NCBI RefSeq assembly: GCF_008727865.1
Contig: NZ_VTWU01000002.1
Location: 310,001-374,000 of the forward strand
Direction: 5' to 3'
Source: Hymenobacter busanensis
GTDB taxonomy: Bacteria > Bacteroidota > Bacteroidia > Cytophagales > Hymenobacteraceae
DNA: 64,000 nt
This document shows, in pieces, positions 7,936 to 16,205 of the stretch. The notes beneath the pieces are model-generated. The model was not told the origin of the DNA. It saw nothing but the letters and a program-made list of their open reading frames with translations, and did no database searches. Every line of letters begins with the position of its first letter. Within the stretch, counting starts at the first letter, position 1. The translations under genes and the position numbers were made by a program.

Positions 7936-10482
7936 TTAATCGTTGTTGACGACGATGTCCATGTTTACATTGCTGCCCTCGGTCCCGCCCAGCAGCTTGC
8001 GGTAGCGGGCGGCCACGTCGGCCGGCTGCTTTTTGCCGTTCACCACCATTTCGTTGTTGTTGAGGCGAAACTGCAGGGTGTTGTCGTCGTCTTCAATAAT
8101 CTGGTCTCGCACCAGGGCCGAACGCACATCCACCGAGTTGATGAGCGTGGTTTTGGGTGTACGGGGTGCCCGCGGGGTGCGCGGCGCTTTGGGTGCCGTG
8201 GGGGCCACCGACGGGCGCGGGGCGCGGGGCGGACGGGGCGCCGCCGGGGCCGGGGTGCCCGTCGAGTTGTAAATGATGGAGCGGTTGGTATTGTTGCGCG
8301 TGATGGTCATCGAGCCGCCGGCATTCAGGTCGCGTTCGTTCAACTCTTTATAGATGCCCAGGTACTTGCGCAGCATGGCCTCGGGTTGCTCCTTGCCATT
8401 CACCGTCAGGCGGCTGCTCGTGAGCTGGAAGGTGAAATTGTTGGTGTCGGTAATCAGCCCGTCGCGGCGCAATTCGCCCACCAATTTTTCCTCCACCTCG
8501 CGGTTGCGCTCTTCCCGTTCCCGGGCGCGTTCCTCCCGTTCGCGGGCGCGTTCTTCCCGTGCCCGCGCGGCTTCCTCACGCCGTTCGGCTTCGGCTTCGC
8601 GGCGGTCGGCCTCGGCTTCTCGGCGGGCTTCATCCCGTTCCCGCACGCGCTCCTCGGCTTCGTGGCGACTTTCTTCCAAGTCTTGGCGCTGGTCGCGAAT
8701 TTTCTCCAGTTGCTGCTCAATCCGTTCACGGTCCGCTTCGCTCAGGTCGGCTTGCTGGCGGGCTTTTTCCAGACCGCGCTCGGCCTCGCGCAGGGCATTG
8801 CGGGTAATGCCTTCCGCATCCACGTACACCTGCGGGTTTAGCTGGCCGTCGGGGCCGAGGCGGAACACCCGCGTTTGGCCGTCCTCCAGGCGCTGGTACT
8901 TGAAGTTCTTCGCAAAGTCTTTGTCCAGCTTGTAGAATTTCTTGTCGAAGTCCTTGCCGAATTTGTCTTTGAACTCCTTCTCGAATTTTTCGCTGTCGAA
9001 GGAGTACTCGTAGCGGCCCGGAGCAATGTAGCGGTGGGCGTAGCCGCTGCCCGAGGGCACCTGAATGACCTCCACGCGCGACTCGTTGTCTTTTTTGCCA
9101 CCGCGCCGGTCGCTGCTGCTAGTTTCCACCCGCTCGCCGTTCACGTACAGATCGGTCAGCCGGCCCTTCTTGTCTTTCTCAATGATAACCGAGCCCGGTC
9201 CGCCCCGACGGTTGACCTCGCGGTCGAGCACAATCACGCGGCTTTCGCCTTTGTTCTTGGCTTTGCGCTTGCGTTTCCGGTCATCGTCGTCATCGTCGCT
9301 GCTGCAAGTAGCGTCCGTCAGCGCGGCCGTTTCGGCCACGGTGGCCTCTATTTGCTTGATGTCGGGCTGCGTGATGAAAGCGGGCATAGCTTGGCGCAAC
9401 AGGCGCGGCGCGGCGGCCGCCAAATGCGGGTGCGCCAAGGCGGCCACTGCACTAATCGAAAGCAATACAATACCCATCATTACCACGCAGGCAGCCAGAA
9501 AGCCTTCGGAGAAAGTGGGGGCGCCCCGGCGCTGCACCAGGCGACGCACCCGGCCCAGCAACGAGCCTTGGGGTCCTACGGCGGCCATGGTCAGGCGCGG
9601 GGCCACGGCGCGCTCCAAGCCCAGTTCGGCCAACGCGGCCAGGGCGCGGGCCAGCACCAGCGGGTCGCCGCAGAGCGAGGCGGCCACGTCGTCGCAGCAG
9701 TTTTCACGCTCCGAGCGCAGCGTAGCGGTCAAGAACCACACGGCCGGGTGGTAGAAGAACAGGATTTCGGCAATCGACTGGATGATGTTCACCAAGTAGT
9801 CGCGGCGGGCTACGTGGGCCAGTTCGTGGGCCAGAATGGCTTCCATTTGCATAGGGCTCAGGCCCGCCACGGCGCCCAAAGGCAGCAGGATCATCGGCTT
9901 CAGGTGGCCCACTACCACCGGCACCCGCACCAGGCTCGACTCCAGCAGCGCCACGGGACGCTTCAGGCCGGCGCGCTCCGAAAGGTTGGCCAGCCGGTGC
10001 TGCCAGGCCAAACCCAGCGGCCGGGTACCGTAGTGGCGCAGGCGCTGCACGTAGGCCAGCCCGCCCAAGAGGCGCAGGGTCATGGTCAACAGCCCGAGCA
10101 GCCACACCGTCACAATCAGCGGCAGGTTGTGCTCGATGTAAGCCAACACCACTTTCTTGCTTAGCGGATGCTCGGCGGCGGGTGCCACGGTGGCCATGGC
10201 ATCGGCCGCGGCGCTTTGCACCCATGCTTCCGAGGAAGTAGCCACGCTAGCCGGAGCGGCCGTGAGATAGTAGCGCATGAACGTGACGCCCGCCAGCAGC
10301 AGAATTAGCCCCAGGGAGGCCGCCGTGACGGAGTAGCGCACCTGCGCCGAGTGGCGGCGCAGCAGCAAGAGCAGCCCCGCCAGCGCCAGCGCCACCAAGG
10401 CGCCCTGCCAGAGCGAGTGCAGAAGCGTGTAGCCAACGGCGCGCACCAGCGCAGGCGTCAGCAGGGTCTCGAGCCAATTCAT
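7936..10482 (-). CDS. BlaR1/MecR1-like M56 membrane metallopeptidase
   Basis: An 848-residue protein. The first ~340 residues contain four or more membrane segments and the M56 protease core, with HELAH at residues 219-223 and ENCCDDVAASL downstream. It is the protease-sensor partner that normally inactivates a BlaI repressor. No penicillin-binding sensor domain follows. The C-terminal half is instead a highly charged Arg/Glu coiled coil (about 560-700) and two similar segments containing LTVNGKEQPEAM and MVVNGKKQPADV. The start ATG overlaps the BlaI stop (ATGA), so the two are translationally coupled. Confidence 0.9.
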   Translation of the reverse strand: MNWLETLLTPALVRAVGYTLLHSLWQGALVALALAGLLLLLRRHSAQVRYSVTAASLGLILLLAGVTFMRYYLTAAPASVATSSEAWVQSAAADAMATVAPAAEHPLSKKVVLAYIEHNLPLIVTVWLLGLLTMTLRLLGGLAYVQRLRHYGTRPLGLAWQHRLANLSERAGLKRPVALLESSLVRVPVVVGHLKPMILLPLGAVAGLSPMQMEAILAHELAHVARRDYLVNIIQSIAEILFFYHPAVWFLTATLRSERENCCDDVAASLCGDPLVLARALAALAELGLERAVAPRLTMAAVGPQGSLLGRVRRLVQRRGAPTFSEGFLAACVVMMGIVLLSISAVAALAHPHLAAAAPRLLRQAMPAFITQPDIKQIEATVAETAALTDATCSSDDDDDDRKRKRKAKNKGESRVIVLDREVNRRGGPGSVIIEKDKKGRLTDLYVNGERVETSSSDRRGGKKDNESRVEVIQVPSGSGYAHRYIAPGRYEYSFDSEKFEKEFKDKFGKDFDKKFYKLDKDFAKNFKYQRLEDGQTRVFRLGPDGQLNPQVYVDAEGITRNALREAERGLEKARQQADLSEADRERIEQQLEKIRDQRQDLEESRHEAEERVRERDEARREAEADRREAEAERREEAARAREERAREREERAREREERNREVEEKLVGELRRDGLITDTNNFTFQLTSSRLTVNGKEQPEAMLRKYLGIYKELNERDLNAGGSMTITRNNTNRSIIYNSTGTPAPAAPRPPRAPRPSVAPTAPKAPRTPRAPRTPKTTLINSVDVRSALVRDQIIEDDDNTLQFRLNNNEMVVNGKKQPADVAARYRKLLGGTEGSNVNMDIVVNND

Positions 10483-10907
10483 TTGGTGTCAGGCGTAGCG
10501 GTTGGGGAGGGTTGGTCGGGGTCTTGTTGGTCGTCCATCGAGTCGAGCAGGTCGCGGATCTGGTCCAGCTCGGCACGGGAGGTTTTGCGGTTGCCCAGGG
10601 CCTGCTGCACCAGCTTCAGGGCCGAGCCTCCGAAAGCAGCTTCCAGCAATCGGTCGATGAGCACGCCTTGGGTTTCCTGCTCGCGCAGGGCCGGGCGGTA
10701 CACATGGGTGCGGCTGGAGTCGTCGCGGGCCACAATGCCTTTCTCGTGCATGAGCTGCAGCAGCTTGAGCGTGGTGGTGTAGCCCACGTCGCGCCGCTTG
10801 CTCAGCTCGTCGTTCACAAAGCGCACCGTGCTCGGACCGTGTTGCCAGAGCACCTGCAGAATTTCCAGCTCCGATTCCGTCGGGCGCGGTACGTTGTTCT
10901 TTCCCAT
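10479..10907 (-). CDS. BlaI/MecI/CopY-family transcriptional repressor
   Basis: A 142-residue winged-helix repressor of the usual size. The start at 10907 (MGKNNVPRPTESELEILQVLW) was chosen because family members start just before the PTESELEIL helix; the open frame upstream runs through the promoter. The recognition region includes RDVGYTTTLKLLQLMHEKG, typical of BlaI. It overlaps the M56 peptidase gene by 4 bases. Three operator-like palindromes surround its promoter, so it is probably autoregulated and released by cleavage by the M56 protease. Confidence 0.93.
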   Translation of the reverse strand: MGKNNVPRPTESELEILQVLWQHGPSTVRFVNDELSKRRDVGYTTTLKLLQLMHEKGIVARDDSSRTHVYRPALREQETQGVLIDRLLEAAFGGSALKLVQQALGNRKTSRAELDQIRDLLDSMDDQQDPDQPSPTATPDTK

Positions 10908-10924
10908 CTCGCGGTTCAATTCTT

Positions 10925-10940
10925 TACGAAACCATTCGTA
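10925..10940. promoter_or_regulatory. BlaI-type operator 1
   Basis: The 16-bp palindrome TACGAAACCATTCGTA has perfect 5-bp arms TACGA and TCGTA around 6 bases. It lies between the -7 box and the repressor start codon. Confidence 0.75.
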
Positions 10941-10943
10941 ACC

Positions 10944-10975
10944 CAAACATATACGAAAGGCATCGTACTTGTCAA
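10944..10975 (-). promoter_or_regulatory. Promoter of the BlaI/M56 operon
   Basis: On the minus strand a TTG (10973-10975) and a TATGTTTG box (10944-10951) are separated by 21 bases, matching the Bacteroidota -33/-7 promoter. The spacer contains operator 2 entirely. Confidence 0.75.
10952..10967. promoter_or_regulatory. BlaI-type operator 2, inside the promoter spacer
   Basis: The 16-bp palindrome TACGAAAGGCATCGTA has the same arms and spacing as operator 1 and lies between the -33 and -7 elements. Repressor bound here would block the sigma factor directly. Confidence 0.75.
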
Positions 10976-10983
10976 GTTTTTCC

Positions 10984-10999
10984 TACGAAATATTTCGTG
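10984..10999. promoter_or_regulatory. BlaI-type operator 3, upstream of the promoter
   Basis: TACGAAATATTTCGTG differs from the other two operators only in the last arm base and is the most palindromic in its centre. It lies just upstream of the -33 element. Confidence 0.65.
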
Positions 11000-11117
11000 A
11001 ATCTACGTCACAGACAGCCCGCACCAGAAAAGGCTGCATATAAGTTACAGCCTCCGAATGGCTTGTGTACTCCCATTCTGGGGTGATTGCCCGGCACTGC
11101 CGCCCAACGGCGGCGCG

Positions 11118-11489
11118 CTACAGCACCGGGCCCGGCCGCTTGCGCTTAAGCGTGACGCGCGCGCGGTGGCAAATGCCGCCCAATGGCGGGTTGAACTTCG
11201 ACACGCTCACTTCCACCCGCTGCACATGGGGCAAGTCGTGCAGCACCCGGTCGATGATGCGGTGGGCCAGGTGTTCGAGCAGCCGCGCCGGGGCCTGCAT
11301 TTCCTCGTACACGAGCTTGTAGAGAAGCTCATAATTCACGGTTTCGGGCAGCTTATCGGTGGCGCCGGCGCGGTAGAGGTTGGTGCGCACTTTCAGGTCC
11401 ACGCCGTACTTGTTGCCGATTTTCTGTTCCTCGTCGTAGTAGCCGTGAAAGGCAAAAAACTCGAGTCCTTCCAGCGCAATCTGGCCCAT
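11118..11489 (-). CDS. folB: Dihydroneopterin aldolase
   Basis: A 123-residue protein of normal FolB length. It starts MGQIALEGLEFFAFHGYYDEE, with the conserved FHG and acidic residue of the active site, and contains SKFNPPLGG with the Lys of the family. The enzyme converts dihydroneopterin to hydroxymethyl-dihydropterin in folate synthesis. The folE gene for the first step lies about 24 kb away in the same window. Confidence 0.92.
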   Translation of the reverse strand: MGQIALEGLEFFAFHGYYDEEQKIGNKYGVDLKVRTNLYRAGATDKLPETVNYELLYKLVYEEMQAPARLLEHLAHRIIDRVLHDLPHVQRVEVSVSKFNPPLGGICHRARVTLKRKRPGPVL

Positions 11490-11603
11490 GGTTGAAACAG
11501 TGAGGTGGTGAAATAATGCGTTGCTGCCTTGTCAGTGGTTTGCCGTCCACCGCCCAGCCAAGCGGGAACCGGCGCAACATCGCCCCAGCCCGCCGCAAAG
11601 GAA

Positions 11604-11631
11604 ACGAAAAAGCCTGCCCCGTAGGGCAGGC
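11604..11631 (-). terminator. Terminator after the DivIVA-type gene
   Basis: An 8-bp perfect stem (11612-11619 with 11624-11631) with a 4-base loop is followed by a run of T on the minus strand. It lies between the DivIVA-type gene and folB and separates their transcripts. Confidence 0.75.
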
Positions 11632-11682
11632 CGGTCGTCCACGAAATCCGTGGAATTCAGTAAATCAGCTGGAATCCGTGGG

Positions 11683-12690
11683 CTAGATTTCGTCGAAAAA
11701 CGACTTCTCGGCCTCGGCACCGGCGGGCACGGTGGCCATGCCGGGGTGCGTTTGCGGCGTGGGCGGGGCAATTTCGGGCGCGTTGGGCGTCACCGGCTGA
11801 ATATCGGGCCGGGCCGGTTCCACATTAGGAGCACCGGGGCTGGGCACTTGCGACGGCTCGGGCACGTAGATGCGCGACGGTTCCGAAATGCCGGGATTTT
11901 CGTGCGGATGCGCCGGGTTGATTTCGGGCCCCGGCGTGTGGGCCGGCTCGCCGGGCTGCGGTTGCTTGCCGGGCTGTGGGCCAATGGGCCGGTTGGTAGG
12001 CTCGCTGCCGTAGGCAGCACCGCCCGTAGCCGGCGCGGTAGCCGGAACCGAGGCGGCCGACGAAGCGGACGATGTTTGAACGTACATGGAGGTGTCGGTT
12101 GCGGGCGAGGCGGGTTCCTCACGGTTTACCTTTACGCTAGCCGCACGCGAAAGGATGGCCGCCACCGAACCGCGCGGGCGCTGCTGGGCTTTCTCCACTT
12201 TCTCCTGCACGCCGGCGGCCAGGTGCTGCAAGTCGCGCATCAGGGTATCGAGCACACTTTCGAGGCGCTGGTGCTCCTGACCCAGGGTATTCACTTCGGC
12301 CTGCATATCGGCCACGGCTTTTTCGGCTTGCTGGTAGGCCTCGTCCACCACACGGCGGGCTTTCTGGCGGGCGTCGGCCAGCAGTTGCTCGGCTTGCAGC
12401 TGGGCTTCGCGCTGCTTCAGCTCGGCTGATTTCTGAGCTTGGTCGACAATGCTGGTGCTGGTGTCTTCGGCCGTTTTGAGGGTGCGGTAGAGCGAGGTTT
12501 CCACTTCGCGCATTTTCTGCACGTCGTGCTGCGCCTGATCGAGCTGGCGGCGCAATTCGCGGTTTTCGTCGCTCATTCGCTCCCACTGCTGCGAAAGCGT
12601 GAGCAGGAAGGCGTCCACCTCGTCTTTGTCGACGCCGCGGAAGGCGCGCTCGAAGGTTTTCTGCCGAATGTCGAGGGGGGTAATTTTCAT
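11683..12690 (-). CDS. DivIVA-domain coiled-coil protein
   Basis: A 335-residue protein. The start at 12690 gives MKITPLDIRQKTFERAFRG, the classic DivIVA N-terminus that binds membrane curvature or partner proteins. A long coiled coil runs from about residue 25 to 165. The remaining ~170 residues are low-complexity and rich in Pro, Ala and Glu, ending in an acidic tail. DivIVA is best known from Gram-positive cell division and polar growth, and its role in Bacteroidota is unclear. The start was chosen by this motif; the frame upstream runs through a repeat-containing leader. Confidence 0.88.
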   Translation of the reverse strand: MKITPLDIRQKTFERAFRGVDKDEVDAFLLTLSQQWERMSDENRELRRQLDQAQHDVQKMREVETSLYRTLKTAEDTSTSIVDQAQKSAELKQREAQLQAEQLLADARQKARRVVDEAYQQAEKAVADMQAEVNTLGQEHQRLESVLDTLMRDLQHLAAGVQEKVEKAQQRPRGSVAAILSRAASVKVNREEPASPATDTSMYVQTSSASSAASVPATAPATGGAAYGSEPTNRPIGPQPGKQPQPGEPAHTPGPEINPAHPHENPGISEPSRIYVPEPSQVPSPGAPNVEPARPDIQPVTPNAPEIAPPTPQTHPGMATVPAGAEAEKSFFDEI

Positions 12691-12700
12691 GGTAAGGTCA

Positions 12701-12774
12701 GTATTGAGTATGGCGTACGTAGTAGTGGGAAGAAGCCTGTTCGCGTCGAATACGGGATTCTCACTACTCAATAC
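12701..12774. repeat. Inverted repeat upstream of the DivIVA-type gene
   Basis: The perfect 10-bp arms GTATTGAGTA (12701-12710) and TACTCAATAC (12765-12774) flank a partly matching inner region (GTAGTGGGAAG against ATTCTCACTAC). This is possibly a small dispersed repeat or a leader structure. Confidence 0.5.
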
Positions 12775-12784
12775 CAGCTACCAA

Positions 12785-13717
12785 CTACTCTTGCAAAAGC
12801 TGCCACACGGCCAGGCTGCGGTCGTCGCTACACGAAACTAACCGATTCTGCCGGCCCGACCAAAACAAGCGGTTTACGGAGGTACCGTGCCCGGCGCTGC
12901 GGGCGCGGTCGACCACGCGCAGCAGGCGACCGGTGCTGGCCTCCCACAGCTTGATGCTTTTATCCATGCTGCAGGTGGCGAAGAATTGCCCGTTGGGGCT
13001 GAAGGCAAGATGATTGATGGCAAACAGGTGCGCCACGACGGTCAGGTTTTCACGATAATCGGCGGCCACGTCGTAGGCGCGGAGGTGGGCGTCGCGGCCG
13101 GCGGCCAGCAGCTGCGTGCCGTCGGGGCTGTAGGCTACGGTGAACACCGAATTGGTGGCCTCGGCCAGCGTGTAGCGCAGCTGCAGCGAATCGGCATCGA
13201 GGATGCGCACGGTGGCGTCGGAGGTGCCAATGGCCAACTCGCCCCGCTCTTCGTGCAGCGCAAGGCTGCGCAGGCTTTTGTCGGCCACGCGCAGCAAAAG
13301 CTCGAGGCTGAAATCGGCGGCGCGCAACACGGCCAGCGTACCGTCGCCGATGGCTACGTAGAGCCGTTGGCGAACTTCGGAGTAGGCAAAATCGAAAATG
13401 GCCACCGGCGGCAGGGCCGTGGCGCACCAGAGCTGCTTTTGCGCCAGATCAATAACCTGCACGCCTTGGTAGTTGTGGCCAATCACCAGCAGGCCGCGCC
13501 CGGCCACGTAATGAAGCGCGTACACTGAGTTTTCGACGCGGGCCACCAGCTGCCCGTCCTGCTCGGGCTGCTCGATGCTCCAGCTCACCACGAGGCCGTC
13601 GGCGCCGGCCGAGAAGAACGCGTCTTCTGCCGCGTGGCCCGCCAGCGCGTACACGCAGTCGCGGTGGCCGGTGAGAGCGGCCAGTTTCAGGAGTTGCGGG
13701 CGGTGCAGCAGGGTCAT
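12785..13717 (-). CDS. WD40-repeat protein
   Basis: A 310-residue cytoplasmic beta-propeller with no signal peptide. The start at 13717 gives MTLLHRPQLLKLAALTGHRDCVYALAG, which opens with a WD40 blade; later blades include SGRQNRLVSCSDDRSLAVWQ and NGQFFATCSMDKSIKLWEAS. Six to seven blades fit the length, and most blades end in W-like or hydrophobic strands. It probably acts as a protein scaffold. It is divergent from the phosphopantetheinyl transferase gene. Confidence 0.88.
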   Translation of the reverse strand: MTLLHRPQLLKLAALTGHRDCVYALAGHAAEDAFFSAGADGLVVSWSIEQPEQDGQLVARVENSVYALHYVAGRGLLVIGHNYQGVQVIDLAQKQLWCATALPPVAIFDFAYSEVRQRLYVAIGDGTLAVLRAADFSLELLLRVADKSLRSLALHEERGELAIGTSDATVRILDADSLQLRYTLAEATNSVFTVAYSPDGTQLLAAGRDAHLRAYDVAADYRENLTVVAHLFAINHLAFSPNGQFFATCSMDKSIKLWEASTGRLLRVVDRARSAGHGTSVNRLFWSGRQNRLVSCSDDRSLAVWQLLQE

Positions 13718-13895
13718 GGCAGGCGAAAAGCAGCGCCGGGAGGTCGGCAGCGCGAAAATACGGCGCCCGGCGTAGGGGCGCGTTGCGCCCGCCCGCCGTT
13801 GCACGGCGCATCTGCCTTCACGCGGTTTTTTACACGAATTGTTTCCGTTCTTGGTAGTCTGTTCAACGAACGGGCGCGGGCAATGCGCCCCTACC

Positions 13896-14555
13896 ATGCC
13901 GCTACACCGCATTTCCACTTTCGCCGACGGGCAAACCCTGCTAGGGCTGTGGCAGCTCACCGAATCGGTGGAAGAATTGCTAGCCCAAGTACCCGCGGCG
14001 GCCGACTACGCCGCCCTGCTGCCCGCCGGGCGCGACCCGCAGCGGCCGCGCCAATGGCTGGCCGGCCGGGCCTTGGTGCACACGCTACTTCCGCACCTGC
14101 CGGCCAGCGCACCCAGTGCCCGGGTGCGCAACGATGCCGCCACCAACCAGCCGTTCATCGAAAGCCAGCCCGCGTTGGGCGTGTCGTTGTCGCACTCCGG
14201 CGCGTGGGTAGCGGCGCTGCTCACGGCCGAAGGGCGCGTTGGCATAGATGTTGAACTAGTGCGCCCAAAAGCCCGGCTGCTGGCGCCCAAGTTTCTCACC
14301 GAAACCGAGCGCGCCGACGCAGGCGACGACGACGTGAAATACAGCCTGAACTGGAGTGCCAAGGAAACGCTCTACAAGCTCTACGCCCGCCGCCGCTTGT
14401 TATTCAAAGAGCATATCCGGCTCGATCCGTACATCCGCCAGGAAAACGGCATCTTCACCGGCCACTTGCTGACCGAAGGTGCCCACAGCCAGCACCAGAT
14501 TCAGTACGAACACCTCACCTCCGATTGCGTGCTGACTTGGTGCCACGCCCGCTAA
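13896..14555 (+). CDS. 4'-phosphopantetheinyl transferase superfamily protein
   Basis: A 219-residue Sfp-type transferase. It shows the two family motifs: GIDVELVRP, with the Mg-binding Asp, and WSAKETLYKLY, with the acidic residue and Lys that contact CoA. It moves phosphopantetheine from CoA onto acyl- or peptidyl-carrier proteins. The start ATG at 13896 gives MPLHRISTFADG; the upstream in-frame ATG lies in the divergent intergenic region. It precedes the redoxin gene by 23 bases on the same strand. Confidence 0.9.
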   Translation: MPLHRISTFADGQTLLGLWQLTESVEELLAQVPAAADYAALLPAGRDPQRPRQWLAGRALVHTLLPHLPASAPSARVRNDAATNQPFIESQPALGVSLSHSGAWVAALLTAEGRVGIDVELVRPKARLLAPKFLTETERADAGDDDVKYSLNWSAKETLYKLYARRRLLFKEHIRLDPYIRQENGIFTGHLLTEGAHSQHQIQYEHLTSDCVLTWCHAR

Positions 14556-14578
14556 CCATCTCTCGCCTTCCCCCTGCC

Positions 14579-15181
14579 ATGTCGCTTCGTCGTCTCTCGC
14601 TTCTTGCCGCCGCCCTGCTCATCACCGCCACGGTGGTTGTCACGTCGGCCCGTGCCCAGTCGGGACCCGTGTCCGATTTCACGCTGAAAAGCGCCGACAA
14701 CACGGCGGTTTCCCTCAGCTCGTTTGCCGAGAAGAAAGGCGTGGTGGTGGTGTTTACCAACCCCAGCTGCCCGTTTTCCAAGCTCTACGAAAGCCGCCTG
14801 TTGGCGCTGGCCAGCCAGTATGAAGGCCAGGGCGTGCAGTTTCTATTCGTCAACGCCCCCATCAACCTGGAACAGGCCCCCGAAGCAGCCGGTGCCGACA
14901 AAGTGAAGGTAAAAACCACCGGCGCCAGCCTGGGCCAGTACAGCGACGAAGGTTTGAAAGCCGCCACCCTGCTGGGCGTAACCAAAACGCCGGAAGCGGT
15001 GGTACTGCAGCCCACTGGCAACGGCTTTACCATGCGCTACCGCGGTGCCATCGACGACAACCCGCAGATGGAAAGCTACGTGAAGGACCGGTACCTGAAA
15101 GCCGCCCTCGACGCCGTGGTGGCCGGCCAAGCCGGCGGCCTGACCGAGAAACGCGCCTCGGGCTGTCTGATCAAGAAGTAA
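14579..15181 (+). CDS. Exported redoxin-domain (thioredoxin-fold) protein
   Basis: A 200-residue protein with an N-terminal signal peptide (MSLRRLSLLAAALLITATVV, cleavage likely near SARAQ). The AhpC/TSA-like fold shows VVVFTNPSCPFSKLYESR, with one redox Cys at residue 64 and a Ser in place of the second. A further Cys (196) lies in the tail ASGCLIKK and could be its partner. It is probably a periplasmic thiol protein; its peroxidase or reductase activity is not known. The following transcript end is marked by a large inverted repeat. Confidence 0.85.
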   Translation: MSLRRLSLLAAALLITATVVVTSARAQSGPVSDFTLKSADNTAVSLSSFAEKKGVVVVFTNPSCPFSKLYESRLLALASQYEGQGVQFLFVNAPINLEQAPEAAGADKVKVKTTGASLGQYSDEGLKAATLLGVTKTPEAVVLQPTGNGFTMRYRGAIDDNPQMESYVKDRYLKAALDAVVAGQAGGLTEKRASGCLIKK

Positions 15182-15193
15182 GTTCACAATCCC

Positions 15194-15278
15194 GTCATCC
15201 GGAACAACGCGAAGGACCTTCTCCCGCCAGAACAAATCGTTCGAGCTAGAGAAGGTCCTTCGCGTTGCTCCGGATGAC
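15194..15278. repeat. Long inverted repeat (REP-like element, possible terminator)
   Basis: Two 30-base arms (15194-15223 and 15249-15278) match at 29 of 30 positions around a 25-base loop. The outer bases read GTCATCCGGA and TCCGGATGAC. It lies between convergent genes. The length and composition suggest a dispersed repeat family rather than a plain terminator. Confidence 0.75.
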
Positions 15279-15305
15279 TGTTTTTGTTTGTTAGCTACCA
15301 GCAGC

Positions 15306-16205
15306 TTATTCCTCTTCCGGCGTATCGTCGTCCTCGGTTTCTTCGGCTTTGGCCGAATCGGCGGCGGAGCTGTCGGTCAGAATAGCTAGCAGCACGCCTA
15401 TTTCGGCGGCTTTTTCGGGCTCCTGCATCTTCTCGAAGCTCACGGCGAGGTTGCGCAGGGCGCGCCGCACGATGTCGAGGTTGGAGCAGGGCTCGAAGAA
15501 AATGTCGTTGGCCGGCAGGTTCAGCTGGGCCACGTAGTGCTCGATGTCGGTGCGGGTGAGGATCAGGCCGCGGTTGTAGCAATTGATGTAGAACGGGTCC
15601 TCGTCGGCATCCTCGGGGCGAAAGGTGAGGATGAATAGGTTGGGCAGGTTCACCCCCGAAACCGGTAGGCCCAGGCGCTGCGCCACCAGCAGGTAAATCA
15701 CGCACAGCGTGAGCGGGTTGCCGCGGCGCGTTTCCAGCACCAGGTGCAGCATAGAATTGGCCGGGGCGTGAAAGTTCTGGGTGTTGGCCGAGAACTTGTG
15801 CACCTTGAACAGCACGTGATTGAGGGCCCGTACGATATCCACCGGGCCCATTTGGGGCAGCAGCAGCATCCATGCCTCGTAGCGCAGCTGCTCCACGGCT
15901 CGGTTCAGGGCCTGCAGGTCGGCGTCAGGGTATTGGTAGGAATTGATGAGCCACATGCCCTCCAGCAGGTTTTCGCCACCCGACTCGCGCCACACCCGCA
16001 GCCGCTCCTGCACGCCCGCAAACTGCAGGTCGTGAATCAGGTCTTCGAGGCGATGCTGCTGGGCCGTATCGAGGGTTTCCTCCCAGGCTTCCTCCAGAAA
16101 CGGTATCACGCTTTCGCCCAGCTCCTGAATGCGGCCTTCGATGTGGGGGCGCACCTCCGCGTCGTCGAGCAGCGAAATAAGGGCTTTGATTTCTTTATTG
16201 GTCAT
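15306..16205 (-). CDS. Transglutaminase-like (SirB1-type) protein
   Basis: A 299-residue cytoplasmic protein. The start at 16205 gives MTNKEIKALISLLDDAE; the upstream ATG would add only eight residues. Residues 110-220 resemble the SirB1/transglutaminase-like core, with NSMLHLVLETRRGNPLTLCVIYLLVAQ and LPVSGVNLPNLFILTF. The tail is very acidic. SirB1-like proteins are poorly understood. A minus-strand -7 box lies just upstream. Confidence 0.82.
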   Translation of the reverse strand: MTNKEIKALISLLDDAEVRPHIEGRIQELGESVIPFLEEAWEETLDTAQQHRLEDLIHDLQFAGVQERLRVWRESGGENLLEGMWLINSYQYPDADLQALNRAVEQLRYEAWMLLLPQMGPVDIVRALNHVLFKVHKFSANTQNFHAPANSMLHLVLETRRGNPLTLCVIYLLVAQRLGLPVSGVNLPNLFILTFRPEDADEDPFYINCYNRGLILTRTDIEHYVAQLNLPANDIFFEPCSNLDIVRRALRNLAVSFEKMQEPEKAAEIGVLLAILTDSSAADSAKAEETEDDDTPEEE

